Below are positions 20,826 through 30,787 of a DNA stretch of 64,000 bases, in pieces (within the stretch, counting starts at the first letter, position 1; the number at the start of each line of letters is the position of its first letter). Source of the stretch: Ichthyophis bannanicus (taxonomy: Eukaryota; Chordata; Amphibia; Gymnophiona; Ichthyophiidae); contig CM066036.1 of NCBI GenBank assembly GCA_033557465.1, forward strand, positions 585,735,574 to 585,799,573, written 5' to 3'. Under the pieces are notes generated by a model that saw only the letters and a list, made by a program, of their open reading frames with translations, was not told where the DNA came from and did no database searches. The translations under genes were made by a program, and so were the position numbers.

Positions 20826-21089
20826 TTACGCAGCAGATGCCCCCGGAGAGCAACCCTGAGACGTAGTAGGTCCTTCCCCCGAGGACAAAGCTGCTAACGG
20901 CTCCGCCGGGCCCAGGGAGGGAGGCAGGAGCGCCTTCCCTATCGGACAAACCGCCTCTAGACTTGCCGAGGACTGCTCTAACGCCTTGTCCATCGCCACT
21001 GCCTCCAGGGTGCATGGCTTAAACACCCCCGAGTCCTGTACCGTGCCTCGGCGGGAACCACACACCAAACACCTAGGCTTTGCAGGCAT
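20826..21089 (-). CDS. DIRS-IV gag N-terminal exon-like frame
   Basis: Opens MPAKPRCLVCGSRRG and contains CxxC and a further Cys, a reduced counterpart of the Cys/His cluster that begins the other DIRS gags. Same reading frame as the main gag but closed by a stop at 20826, about 100 nt before the main frame starts. On the coding strand a pyrimidine-rich tract followed by catgcag precedes 20785, so splicing or a simple nonsense mutation could explain the gap. Undecided. Confidence 0.5.
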   Translation of the reverse strand: MPAKPRCLVCGSRRGTVQDSGVFKPCTLEAVAMDKALEQSSASLEAVCPIGKALLPPSLGPAEPLAALSSGEGPTTSQGCSPGASAA

Positions 21090-21979
21090 ACTAGGCCAAC
21101 CGCAGCCCTTCTGCCCTGCACCTCTCCTTAAGAAATGCCCGCATCTGACTGAAACAGAGGTGTTCCAGCTGAGCTACTCGCAGGTGTCTTTATTTTTTTA
21201 ATTTATTTTTTTATTTTTTTACACACACCAAGGCACTGCCAGCCCCAACAGGCCTAACCAACACACTTTCCCCCAAAAACGAAGCTGCTACCGCGAGTAG
21301 ACAGCACTAAAGCTTAAGAAAACTTAACGCGGTACTAAAATGGCCGCCACGGCTTTTCCTGCGCGGCTACACGCAGCCGCAAAAACCGCAGAAGAACAAA
21401 CACAATGCCCGCTAACAAAAAAGGCTCCGTGGCAATCCCCCCCCTTGCAAGGACACAGTCCCCCGATGTGCCCAGCAGCCCCCACTCACCGTGTGCTGTC
21501 CCACCGGGGGAAGAAGAAGACAGAGGGAGACACCTGCCCGGGAGCTCAGCCTTTCATGTGGCTTCAGCTCCGGCGCTGTGAAGAAGGTATGCGGCTCAGT
21601 CTGATTTCCTCGTGCCGCGTCCAAGCCTACCACTTGCTCCTCACCCCTAATAGCGGGTTCGGGAGCAGGGAGGCCAAGCAAGTTCAAACTGCCCCCAAAT
21701 ACTCATTTACATTATGGGGAAAAACTCCTGGTGGGGGGGGGGGGAGGAGGAGGATGGAGCCAGAGCAGAGAACTGAAACTCTCTTCAGCACAGCACTCCC
21801 CCTACAAATCAAAAAACCAAAGTCAAAAACGGTCTGTGGACAAGAACTACAGAAATATCAGCCCTTAACCTAAGTATGGCCAAATTTAAAAAGGAAATGC
21901 CCTGCTTATTTGAAACTCTACTGCTGCTCACTGAGCCCAATCCCAGGCTCAGAATCTCCTCAGCTGCTTGGAGACTGAA
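21090..21979. other. DIRS-IV 5' leader, noncoding
   Basis: Between gag and the right terminal repeat. Short frames on both strands have no recognisable content. A G-run (21732-21745) and an A/T tract (21190-21225) are visible. Confidence 0.55.
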
Positions 21980-22095
21980 AGTACTGGTGAAGGGGGCGGT
22001 CCCTGCCTATTTATACTGGTGCCAGCAAAGCGATGATGTCTTTCAGTCTCCAAGGCTGCTGGAGGAGATTCTAAACTCTATGGTTCCGGGACTGG
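21980..22095. repeat. Right inverted terminal repeat of DIRS-IV
   Basis: Inverted complement of 16144-16259; contains the block tatttatactggtgccagca. Confidence 0.88.
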
Positions 22096-22115
22096 ACTAG
22101 AGGGATGCAAAGGAA

Positions 22116-22301
22116 ACAGAAATATCATTAAAAACAAACTTAAAAATGAATCAATATGCCATAATTAAAAAACTAATAAATAATAATAAATAGTACATAA
22201 AATATTCTCAAACTCCAGGTTATATCCTCATATATTATCATATATACAAATAAAACATATTAAACGATATAAATATGCAAAAAACATATAAATGCTAATA
22301 A
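22116..22301. other. PLE 1, inner part of left arm plus AT-rich 3' sequence
   Basis: 22116-22223 complements 34966-35060 (ccataattaaaaaactaata and aaactccaggttat). The rest is AT-rich noncoding PLE sequence that continues at 32652 after the DIRS-III insertion. Confidence 0.75.
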
Positions 22302-22500
22302 AGCACAGTTACTTACCTGTAACAGGTGATTTCTGGGAACAGCAGGAATTAGTCTTCACATATGGGTACGTCGGTACCGACGGAGCCTGCACGGGAATGC
22401 TGCCCAGCTTCCAATCAGAAAGCTTTTGGCAGCATCCCTCGCGCCTGCGCAGTGACTTCCCGCCTTCTCCACAGCCTCTCTTCAGTTGAGTTTCAGAGCT
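22302..22500. repeat. Left terminal repeat of DIRS-III copy 2
   Basis: Begins agcacagttacttacctgta; inverted relative to 32450-32651 over the block around gtacgtcggtaccgacggag. Confidence 0.82.
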
Positions 22501-22565
22501 GAGACAAAGGCGAGGAGAGAAAAGGAAGAAGATAAAAAAGATGCAACTCCTAGGGGAGGTGGGAG

Positions 22566-22668
22566 GGTTGTGAAGACTAATTCCTGCTGTTCCCAGAGAT
22601 CACCTGTTACAGGTAAGTAACTGTGCTATCTCCAGGAACAAGCAGGAATGAGTCTTCACATATGGGGA
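22566..22668. other. Internal complementary region of DIRS-III copy 2
   Basis: Complement of the left end (up to ...aagtaactgtgct at 22627) fused to complement of the right end (atctccaggaacaagcagga onward). The same design as in DIRS-I, -II and -IV. Confidence 0.82.
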
Positions 22669-22764
22669 CTCCCTAGCTGGAGATGCCAGGGGGAGAACCC
22701 ATAAAAATGCAAGTGCCTGGATCAGGGGTGCATTTTGTCTCCAGGAATCCCCGGCATCCAATGT

Positions 22765-22784
22765 GGGATGGAGGGTAGGAGTTG
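22765..22784. promoter_or_regulatory. Conserved 20-mer shared by DIRS families
   Basis: gggatggagggtaggagttg. The same 20-mer lies one base beyond the recombinase stop codon in DIRS-I (25896-25915, 37140-37159) and in a close variant in DIRS-II (60249-60268). Here it is kept although the recombinase gene is gone. A cis-acting role in replication or termination is inference. Confidence 0.5.
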
Positions 22785-24930
22785 ACAATAAAGGAGCTGT
22801 GAGGAAAGAAACAGCATAGCCAAGGACTAGAGGGTTCTACAAACTACAGGAGTCCTTGGTAGATATGATGAGTAGCATTAAAACACATTTAATGTACACT
22901 TAAAATATGCAGCTTACCTACTGTATTGTAGGAAGTAGAAAGCATGATGGAGTCTACTGGATAAGCAGTGGCGGAATCTTCAAGGTGACCTCTCAGTAGT
23001 GAGGATGAAGGTCCAGACCTGGAGGTAGTAGATGATCCAGGTGTCAACTGGGTAGGATTTGACGTCAGGTCTTCAATGGAAAGCTTTATGGGAAAAGCTG
23101 AAAACTCCTTTAGGCATAAGGTCATTAACATTGAGGACTAAAGGAAGAAGACTGACGGAGTTGGACAACTAGCCTAGTCCTGGCGGGAAGAGGGGGACTG
23201 GAAAAACCCCCTACTCCCACAGAAAACAGTTGTGTACTCAAAGATAAAGAGGTACACTGTTTTTCCTAGCTGGCGAGAGATAGGAAAAATATTGAAGTTT
23301 GATGCTTCATGGACTTAAAGAAAAAATGGAAGATGTTAGCACCAAAGTGGTTATTGGTGCCTAACAGTTTCTGCATCGTAATATGGCATGGGACGTAGGG
23401 CGACAGACTGTCTAAAACCTCTAGGAGGTAAAACATGTAGTATAGACAGTAAGGGTGATAGTGTGTAAGACAGACCAACCCTTAAGAGGCCCCCCATCAA
23501 ACACATATATATATAGCTTGTATATAGCATCTCCATATATGTCTACATACCTATATCATTAGGGTGCTAAACCATGCCCCACAAATTTACATTTATTCAG
23601 GTATATCATATCTATATATATATATTTGATATATTTCACCACCCATATCCTAATATACACATCTGGACATATATATATATATATATATGTCCAGATGTGT
23701 ATATTAGGATATGGGTGGTGAAATATATCAAATATATATATATAGATATGATATACCTGAATAAATGTAAATTTGTGGGGCATGGTTTAGCACCCTAATG
23801 ATATAGGTATGTAGACATATATGGAGATGCTATATACAAGACAACAGGTTGAAGATACATGTCTACCACCCAGCCCCATAATTGTACATGGGGAATATAA
23901 AAGAAAAAGATTCTGTGCTCTACAAGAGGGTGAACCCACTTGGGATATGTATAGAGAATCTATTTTCATGGATTGAGGGATGTAGAAAGGCAATTTAACC
24001 AGATAATCGTGATGTTCGCGTGAGAACAGATGAACATATGAATCTGTAAAGAACAAGGCGGGAGATCCACAGAACACTGACATGGTAGATGTGGAGAAAC
24101 GCAGGGAAGATACCAGAGGGACCTATGGAGGGACCCAGAGGTAGCATGCGTAAACAGAAGCCTTGGATTTTCACGCAGAAGAACTGATATCTCGTGTTAA
24201 CACCCCAGGCTAGAGGGGGTGTGGAGAACCCTCACAGGCATAGGAAGGGTTTATAAGTTTTTCCCTACTAATAGAGAAACTTCAGAGACAAGGCCAATGC
24301 TCTATAGCAAGGCCCTCATAGTAGAAAGCTTCTCTGAAGACTGCAGAGAGCATTGTGCAGGAGAGCTATGAGATAAACTGACTGAAGTCAGGTGTGTTGC
24401 CATATCCTAGGAGAGGAGATGGTTAGAATAATGTGAGAAAGCCTAAACGAGTAGGAGGATCCAAGATAGTTTGGAATCACTACTGAGGCTAGACAAAATT
24501 TTGAACAAGGGACTGGAACTTGGAAAAAGTCCCAGTAATACAATTACTGTAACTCCTGCAGGCAGAGCTGCTGACGGAAACAGCAGAGAGATTGTCCTGT
24601 GCCGAATAAAGAAAAACAGACAAGAAAAGAGAGGAGATATCTCTTCTCCCTGTCTGGGGAACGAGCTTGCTAGAGAAGCTTTTCAGTATGGTACCCCTCA
24701 AGTAATTGGAGGGTGACATACCCATAGGGTAAGTCAACTGAAGGAAACAATGTTCAGTTGGGATAGAAACTATCAGGGGATAGTTGGAACTGCTCTTCTA
24801 GAGAGTAAGAAGAGGAGAAGTGTGTAGTCCCTGAACAAAAAATTTTCCGACAGGTTAGTACACTGAAAAAGAAAAGCACAGTGAATAAACTTCTAATGTG
24901 TAGAAGTGAAGTGTAAGTTACAATTCCCGG
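22785..24930 (-). other. Noncoding centre of DIRS-III copy 2
   Basis: No conserved frame. From about 23990 it matches 11383-12231 of copy 1; 22785-23990 has no counterpart in the window. Contains the palindrome at 23517-23840 and AT-rich DNA around it. Confidence 0.7.
23517..23840. repeat. Perfect 324-bp palindrome
   Basis: Each arm is 162 bp and the axis falls between 23678 and 23679 inside an alternating AT tract. I compared the arms base by base and found no mismatch: cttgtatatagcatctccat at the left edge complements atggagatgctatatacaag at the right edge. As a consequence both strands encode the same 74-residue frame. There is no spacer. No flanking duplication is obvious. Confidence 0.92.
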
Positions 24931-24933
24931 CCC

Positions 24934-25407
24934 CTACGGTTGCTGGGAATGCTGAGACTGGCCAGAACTGGAGGACTTCAGACTAGGCTGAGGCGTCCCT
25001 TGTTTAGGTACAGCCGAATGATGGGCAGGAGATGAATGAAACTTTCTTTTCTTAGGGAAAGAAGGTTTGGTAGGACATTTCCTACTCCTTGAAGAAGGAG
25101 GTGGCTTAGAATGGTTTTTAGTGGAAGGAGAGTCAGTGGAGCATTGAGCAACCTGACGTAAAGCCTCCTTATTGAAGAGACCTTCTCCTGTACAAGGAGA
25201 ATGAGCTAGTATAGTTTGTGCCCATCTGCTCAAGTCTGAAGCTTCAAGCCAGGCTCTGCGACGTGCTGCAATGGCAATAGCAGAGGATCTGCTAACGGAC
25301 TCAAAAGAGTCTATAGAAGCACGAGACAGGAACCAGGATATATTCTGGCTGTGATTGATGAGCAAGGAATAATCAGTAGCCTTGGGCTCTGGTAAAAAAG
25401 GGGTCAA
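24934..25407 (-). pseudogene. DIRS-III gag C-terminal part (copy 2)
   Basis: Continuation of the gag gene at 32287-30788 beyond the nested DIRS-I. Reads FLPEPKATDYSLLINHSQNI, RRRAWLEASDLSRWAQTI, CTGEGLFNKEALRQVA and ends QSQHSQQP. Its frame is open and aligns throughout with copy 1 (12894-12232). The GEGLFNKEALRQV segment corresponds to GENLFGKPM in other DIRS gags. Confidence 0.78.
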
Positions 25408-25409
25408 AA

Positions 25410-25605
25410 AGCGTAGTTACTCACCTGTAACAGGTGTTCTCCAGGAGCAGCAGGAATCAGTCCTCACATATGGGTGACGTCGGCGCCGACGGAGCCCTCG
25501 CGGAGCAATTTTCCCCAGCTTTCAAAGAAAGCCTTTGGGAATTGCAGCGCGCATGCGTGGTCCCCTTCCCGCCCAAGGGTGCCATCTTAGCCAGTCAGAT
25601 GACAT
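25410..25605. repeat. Left terminal repeat of DIRS-I copy 1
   Basis: Starts agcgtagttactcacctgta and contains gacgtcggcgccgacggagc. Inverted relative to 30600-30786 from the cacatatggg block inwards. Confidence 0.88.
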
Positions 25606-25675
25606 AGCTAAAAGACAGCATACAAATTTGCAAAAAAAACTAAAGCAGATGATTGCAACTCCAAGGGGAGGAGGG

Positions 25676-25778
25676 AGGGTTGTGAGGACTGATTCCTGCT
25701 GCTCCTGGAGAACACCTGTTACAGGTGAGTAACTACGCTTTCTCCAGGACTAAGCAGGAAGTCAGTCCTCACATATGG
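25676..25778. other. Internal complementary region of DIRS-I copy 1
   Basis: Complement of the left end (ending gagtaactacgct near 25738) fused to complement of the right end (ttctccaggactaagcagga onward). It differs from the actual right end by one base (acta versus acca). Confidence 0.87.
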
Positions 25779-25916
25779 GACTCCCAAGCTTAAGGCTACC
25801 GGAGACCCTAAGCATAAAAATGAGCTCCCTCTAGCTCAGCAGCACAGAAGGAAGGAATCTTCACAGAATTATTACCCACCGGTAGCCCAACATCCGGGAT
25901 GGAGGGTAGGAGTTGC

Positions 25917-27000
25917 TCAAACCTCAAAGAGATTTCGGAGTACTGCCTGTCCGAAAGCACTGTCCCTGCGGGACTCCCTCTCAAGGCAGTAATGGACCGC
26001 AAAAGTCTGGCTCGAAGACCAAGTAGCGGCCCGGCAGATGTCTGCCAATGGAACAGAGCGGAGGTAAGCCACTGACGTAGCCTTCGCCCGAACACAATGA
26101 GCCGTGACCCGACTTTCTAAGGAGAGTCCAGCTGCTCCATAAGCCCAAGCGATACAGTCAGCAACCCAGATGGACAGAGTGCGCTTGGAGACAGGGAGAC
26201 CCAATTTATTGGGGTCAAAAGACACGAAGAGCTGAGCAGCTTTGCGGTGCTCCCGCGTACGGTCAAGTTAGAAGTTCAATGCCCTTCTACAGTCCAGGGT
26301 ATGCAGGACCATCTCAGCTCGGCTGGAGTGTGGCCTGGGAAAGAAGGTCGGAAGTACCACCTCCTGATTGATGTGAAAAGGGGAGACCACTTTTGGAAGA
26401 AATTTAGGGTGAGTCCGTAGGACTACCCGATTTTTGTAGAATCGAGTGTAAGGGGGATCAGACACGAGGGCCTGTAGTTCACTTACGCGTCTAGCGGAAG
26501 TGAGGGCTATCAGGAATAAGGTTTTCCAAGAAAGAAAACGGAGAGGACAGGTAGCCATAGGTTCAAAAGGCGGACAGGTGATCCGCTGCAAAACCACATT
26601 CAGATCCCAGTCAGGCGCTGGCGGGCGCAGAGGTGGTTTAAGGAGAAGGAGACCTCGGAGAAACCTTGCCACGAGAGGGTCGTTGGAAAGAGGTCTGCCG
26701 TCCACCGGCACATGATGTGCGGAAAGAGCACTGAGGTGAACCTTGACGGAGTTGGACTTAAGTCCAAGATTAGAGAGGTAGAGCAAGTACTGCAAGACCA
26801 CCGACACCGAGCAGGGGAAGGGATCCAGAGACTGCTGGGTACACCAAACGGAAAAACGACGCCATTTAAGGGCGTAGCATTTGCGGGTAGAAGGTCGCCG
26901 GGAAGCTAGGACGACCTCTTCCACCTCTGCTGGCAGTAGAAGGGGAGCAAGGACTACCCTTTCAGCAGCCAGGCCATCAGATGTAGAGATCTGAGGTTGG
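25917..27000 (-). pseudogene. DIRS-I tyrosine recombinase (copy 1), one nonsense codon
   Basis: The frame runs from the N-terminal segment STRKCYALKWRRFSVWC (near 26880) through AWDLNVVLQ-like and box I (TSARRVSELQALV) to 26268, where TAC has become TAA. The same frame resumes at 26225 and carries the HxxR motif (AHCVRAKATS), CRAATWSSSQTFAVHY with the catalytic Tyr, and the end LRNLFEV at 25917. The intact copy 2 frame (37161) reads through the mutated codon. Upstream, the open frame overlaps the polymerase as far as 27893 without recombinase similarity. Start unknown. Confidence 0.87.
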
Positions 27001-28960
27001 GGTGTAGCAGGGACCCCTGATCCTGTGTTAGGAGATCTGGTTGAAACCCCAGAGGAAACGGAGCCTCCACCGCCAGTTGCAGCAGGAGTGGAAACCACGG
27101 CTGCCTGGGCCACCGAGGAGCTATCAGGATCATGGAAGCTTTGTCTCGGAGAACCTTGAAAAGAGTCCGAGAGATTAGCGGTATGGGAGGAAAGGCATAC
27201 AGAAGGCTTTCCAACCATGAGAGCAGAAAAGCATCCGCCGCTACTCGGAGGGGGTGCGGCTGCCGAGAGCAGAAACGAGGAAGTTGCCGGTTGAGAGGAC
27301 TGGCAAAAAGATCCAGCATGGGGAGGCCCCACTGCAGAAAAAGTTTCTGAACTACCAAGGGATCCAGGCGCCACTCGTGCGGCTGGAGGATTCTGCTGAG
27401 TTTGTCCGCCAGGCAATTTTCTTGGCCTGGGAGATAAACTGCCTTGAGAAGAATGCCGTGGCTGACGGCCCAAGAGCAGAGCCTCTGCGCTTCTCGACAG
27501 AGAAGGAAGGAGCCCGTGCCTCCCTGTTTGTTCACGTAGAACATGGCAACTTGATTGTCCGTCTGGACAAGGACGGACCGGCGAGAAGTCATGTGGGAGA
27601 AAGCCTTGAGAGCCAGACGGATTGCTCTGAGCTCTAGGAAGTTGATCTGCTGCGCAGACTCCCACGCGGTCCAAAGACCTTGAGTACATGCCCCTTGGCA
27701 ATGTGCTCCCCATCCCAGGAGAGAAGCATCGGTCGTCAGTACTTGAGCAGGCGGAGGAGATTGAAAAGGCATTCCGAGTACCAGGTTTGGCTGATGAAGC
27801 CACCAGTGCAGAGAAGAAGCCAGTGGACTGGAGATCTGCACTAAGTCGGCGAGGCCGCCCGTGGCCTGTTGCCACTGCTTGCGAAGGCACCACTGAGCAG
27901 GCCGCATATTCAGGCGGGCGTTGGGGGTCACATGGACGGTGGAAGCCATATGGCCGAGTAGTCTCAGAAAGCGCCTGGCCCAGACCAGGGACTGGCTGCG
28001 AAAACGGCTGGCTAGGTCCATGAGCCGCTGAGCTCTGTCGAAAGGCAGGAAAGCTCGCGCCTGAAGAGTGTGCAATCTTGCGCCGATGAACTCAAGATCT
28101 TGCGAGGGGAACAAAGTGGACTTTGCGAAGTTTACGACAAAGCCCAAGTACTGGAGAAGAGTCACAGTGCGGTGCGTGGCTCGTGTGACTTCTTGAGAGG
28201 ACGATGCTCTGATGAGCCAGTCGTCTAGGTAAGGAAAGACATAGAGGCCCTGAAGCCGGAGATAAGCCGCCACCACCGCGAGACATTTTGTGAAGACTCG
28301 TGGTGCGGAGGATAGGCCAAAGGGCAGTACTCTGTACTGGTAATGATTTCCGGCCACCACAAACCTTAGGTATTGGCGGTGGCTTGGGTGGATGAGGATG
28401 TGCGTGTAGGCATCCTTTAGATCCAAGGAGCATAGCCAATCTCCCTGCTGGAGGTAGGGCAGAAGGATTCCAAGGGTAAGCATCTTGAACTTCTCTCGCA
28501 CGAGGAACTTGTTGAGGTTGCGCAAGTCCAGGATGGGTCTGAGGCCTCCTGTTCTTTTTGGTATTAGGAAATACCTGGAATAAAAGCCTTGACCTCTCAG
28601 GTGGTGGGGCACCGGTTCCACAGCCTGTTCCTGAAGAAGACTTGCTAACTCCTGAAGGAGTAAGTCCCTGTGCAGAGGGAGTCGTGGAGGCTCTCCCGGA
28701 AAATAGGAGGGAGGGACCTGGTGGAAGTGGAGAAGATAGCCTTCTCGCACAACATGAAGCACCCAGGCATCTGATGTGATGTTGGACCACCTGTGGGCAA
28801 AGTGGACCAGCCGGCCTCCTGTGCTGGGAGAAACCAGCTGAGGGGGAGAGGCTATGTCGATGAAGTCAAAAACCTCCACCCTGCTGAGCAGGGGCCGGTG
28901 GTGCAGGCTTGGGGGCTTGCTGCCTACGGGACCCGTTACCCCGTCCCTTGGCCTGCTGAC
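26954..28960 (-). CDS. DIRS-I reverse transcriptase/RNase H (copy 1), intact
   Basis: Open frame to 26954; the recognisable protein begins about 28930 and the open frame itself extends to 29287 over gag. Order: VLHVVREGYLLHFHQVPPSY; RT with GGLRPILDLRNLNKFLV, SLDLKDAYTHILIHPSH, YQYRVLPFGLSSAPRVF and the catalytic FPYLDDWLI near 28230; connection LLGHMASTVHVTPNARL; RNase H with TDASLLGWGAHCQG, FLELRAIRLAL and VQTDNQVAMFYVNKQGG. The final segment SLLYAFPPIPLISRTLF, LIAPRWPRQPWFPLL lies where DIRS methyltransferase-like domains are reported. No internal stop, so this is the best polymerase of its family here. Initiation, possibly by frameshift from gag, is unresolved. Confidence 0.88.
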   Translation of the reverse strand, partial: VSRPRDGVTGPVGSKPPSLHHRPLLSRVEVFDFIDIASPPQLVSPSTGGRLVHFAHRWSNITSDAWVLHVVREGYLLHFHQVPPSYFPGEPPRLPLHRDLLLQELASLLQEQAVEPVPHHLRGQGFYSRYFLIPKRTGGLRPILDLRNLNKFLVREKFKMLTLGILLPYLQQGDWLCSLDLKDAYTHILIHPSHRQYLRFVVAGNHYQYRVLPFGLSSAPRVFTKCLAVVAAYLRLQGLYVFPYLDDWLIRASSSQEVTRATHRTVTLLQYLGFVVNFAKSTLFPSQDLEFIGARLHTLQARAFLPFDRAQRLMDLASRFRSQSLVWARRFLRLLGHMASTVHVTPNARLNMRPAQWCLRKQWQQATGGLADLVQISSPLASSLHWWLHQPNLVLGMPFQSPPPAQVLTTDASLLGWGAHCQGACTQGLWTAWESAQQINFLELRAIRLALKAFSHMTSRRSVLVQTDNQVAMFYVNKQGGTGSFLLCREAQRLCSWAVSHGILLKAVYLPGQENCLADKLSRILQPHEWRLDPLVVQKLFLQWGLPMLDLFASPLNRQLPRFCSRQPHPLRVAADAFLLSWLESLLYAFPPIPLISRTLFKVLRDKASMILIAPRWPRQPWFPLLLQLAVEAPFPLGFQPDLLTQDQGSLLHPNLRSLHLMAWLLKG

Positions 28961-30555
28961 CCTGTTGGGGAGCTGAGGAGGCCTGATACTGAGGGTAGTG
29001 TTTATAGGCAGCCGCCTTCCTCGGGTAAAAGGACTTATTTCCCGAGCCCTTCTTCTTTTGGGAAGGGGCAGAGGTCTTTCTAGAGAGCCTTGTTCTGGTG
29101 AGAGTCTCCGTCTCGATTTGCGCAGCCTTCTCAGCCATGGGCTTGCCAAATAGGTTCTCACCTCGGCAGGGGACATCGACCAACTTGTCCTGCACCCAGG
29201 GTTCAAGGTCAGACGACTGAAGCCAAGCCTGTCGGCGGGCACCGATGCCGGCTGCGGCCACTCGAGCCGACCCTTCAAAGCCATCATAGGCTGCTCGAGA
29301 AATGAATTTGGAGCAGTCTCGAATACCAGTGGACAAGGCTAGGAACCTCCGCAAAGGTTCCTCGGAAAGTCCAGCAGAGAATCCGGCTATCTCCTTAGCC
29401 AGGTCTCTAAGGTACATGCCCATGTAGAGCTGGTAGGTCTGGACTCGACAAGCAAGCATAGAGCCCTGGAAACACTTCTTACCGAGGCCATCCAGGTTGC
29501 GGGCCTCTCTGCCAGGAGGCACCGAGGAGTGCATCTTCTGGCTCTTGAGCCTATGCATGGCCGATTCCACCACCATGGAATGGTGCGGTAGCTGTGCTTT
29601 TTGGAAGCCCGGGCTCTTGCGGACTCGATAGATGGAATCGACCCGCTTGCTTAACACCGGCGATGATGCCGGACTCTCCCACATGCGGAAGAGTAGTCGT
29701 TCCAGCATGGGAGGAACCGGTACAGTAAAGTGCTCCTTCGCTGGAGAGTCATACTGGAGGGCATCGAGCTCCTCGGCTCGAGGCTCCTCCTCGGGATCCG
29801 CAGGGAAGGCCAAAGCCTTGGCCATATCCCTGACGAAGTCCGAGAACCGGGCATCCTCCGGGGGGGACTGCATCCGAGGTTCGGACTCAGGGGAGTCCGA
29901 GGGGACACACCGAGTCCGAAATGAATCAGGTGACTCTTCCACTTCAGATTCCCAGGCCGACTCCGAGGAGGAATCGGTGGGGTCGGTCCGGGCGGGCGTA
30001 GGCATCGGCCGCCCCGACGTCGAGGGAGTCGGCGTCAACGACCTCGGTCCCGAACGGGAGGCCGAGGGAGACCTCGACCGAGGATCGACTCAAGCCCGCA
30101 TGGACTCGAGGATCGGCTCGGTCTCTGGGGTCGACTTAGACGTCGACGTCCCGGCGGCCAGGGCAGAGGCGCCAGCGAGGCTAGCGATCAGTGCCCGCTG
30201 CTGGTCCATGAAGGCAGCCAGGCTGCTCTCCAAGGCCGTCAACCTGAGTCCGACCTCAGGTGACCCAGCAGCCCCCGACTCGGGCCCCGACGGCGTCGGG
30301 CCCGACGTCGGACCCCTCGGAGGCGAGTCCAGGAGGAGTACAGGACTTACCCGAGCAGGCAATTCCGATTCCAGACGAGGTCGCTTCGAGAGACGTTCCT
30401 GCTCCAAAGACCCGGGACGGCTATCGGGGCTATGCGACCTGGCCCTCGCGGAACCAGGAGCGTCCACCGACGACGCCCTCGCGGGTTTCGCCTTCCGATG
30501 ATGATCCCCGGAGGGAGAACCTCTGTCGGAGGAACTCCGGCGATGCTCAGAGAAA
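28866..30555 (-). pseudogene. DIRS-I gag (copy 1), 5' deletion and one nonsense codon
   Basis: Two blocks in one frame: 30555-30090 (Ser/Pro/Arg-rich, APGSARARSHSPDSRPG; TSTSKSTPETEPILES) and 30038-28866 (conserved capsid-like part QTYQLYMGMYLRDLAKEIAG, DLEPWVQDKLVDVPC, GENLFGKPMAEKA, tail rich in Lys and Gln). The stop at 30090 is CGA to TGA compared with copy 2. The N-terminal Cys/His cluster present in copy 2 (41960-41830) is missing: a deletion joins the leader at about 30555 to the Ser-rich region. So this copy lacks the gag start. Confidence 0.83.
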
Positions 30556-30599
30556 ATAAATGAAGAAATCAACTTTTTCAGCAGGGACTGGAAGACCAA

Positions 30600-30786
30600 G
30601 TCTGTAGGGCTCCGCGGAAAAAAGAAGACTGGCTAAGATGGCACCCTTGGGCGGGAAGGGGACCGCGCATGCGCGCTGCAATTCCCAAAGGCTTTCTTTG
30701 AAAGCTGGGGAAAATTGCTCCGCGAGGGCTCCGTCGGCGCCGACGTCACCCATATGTGAGGACTGACTTCCTGCTTGGTCCTGGAG
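30600..30786. repeat. Right terminal repeat of DIRS-I copy 1
   Basis: Ends cctgcttggtcctggaga; inverted counterpart of 25410-25605, nearly identical to 42176-42363. Confidence 0.87.
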
Positions 30787-30787
30787 A

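Larger units (their letters stand above)
16094..22115 (-). mobile_element. DIRS-IV retrotransposon, complete
   Basis: A complete 6.0-kb DIRS element of a family more GC-rich than the others: 116-bp inverted terminal repeats (16144-16259 / 21980-22095), internal complementary region (about 16550-16665), recombinase, RT/RNase H, gag. It lies inside the PLE arm. The nonamer aaatatcat occurs on both flanks (16083-16091 and 22120-22128), although DIRS elements usually leave no duplication; the target is itself repetitive there. Gag and polymerase frames are open and the recombinase has one frameshift, so it is fairly recent. Confidence 0.88.
25410..30786 (-). mobile_element. DIRS-I retrotransposon copy 1, nearly intact
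   Basis: Complete 5.4-kb element inserted in the DIRS-III gag. Comparison with the uninterrupted DIRS-III copy 1 (12690-12715) shows gtcaaaa joined directly to gagacaatt, so no target bases were duplicated. Contains both terminal repeats, internal complementary region (25676-25778), recombinase with one nonsense codon, open RT/RNase H, and gag with one nonsense codon and a 5' deletion. Very similar to copy 2. Confidence 0.92.

Noticed and set aside
23559..23798. Identical 74-residue frames on both strands
   Set aside because: A consequence of the perfect palindrome, composed of AT-repeat-derived residues; no gene.
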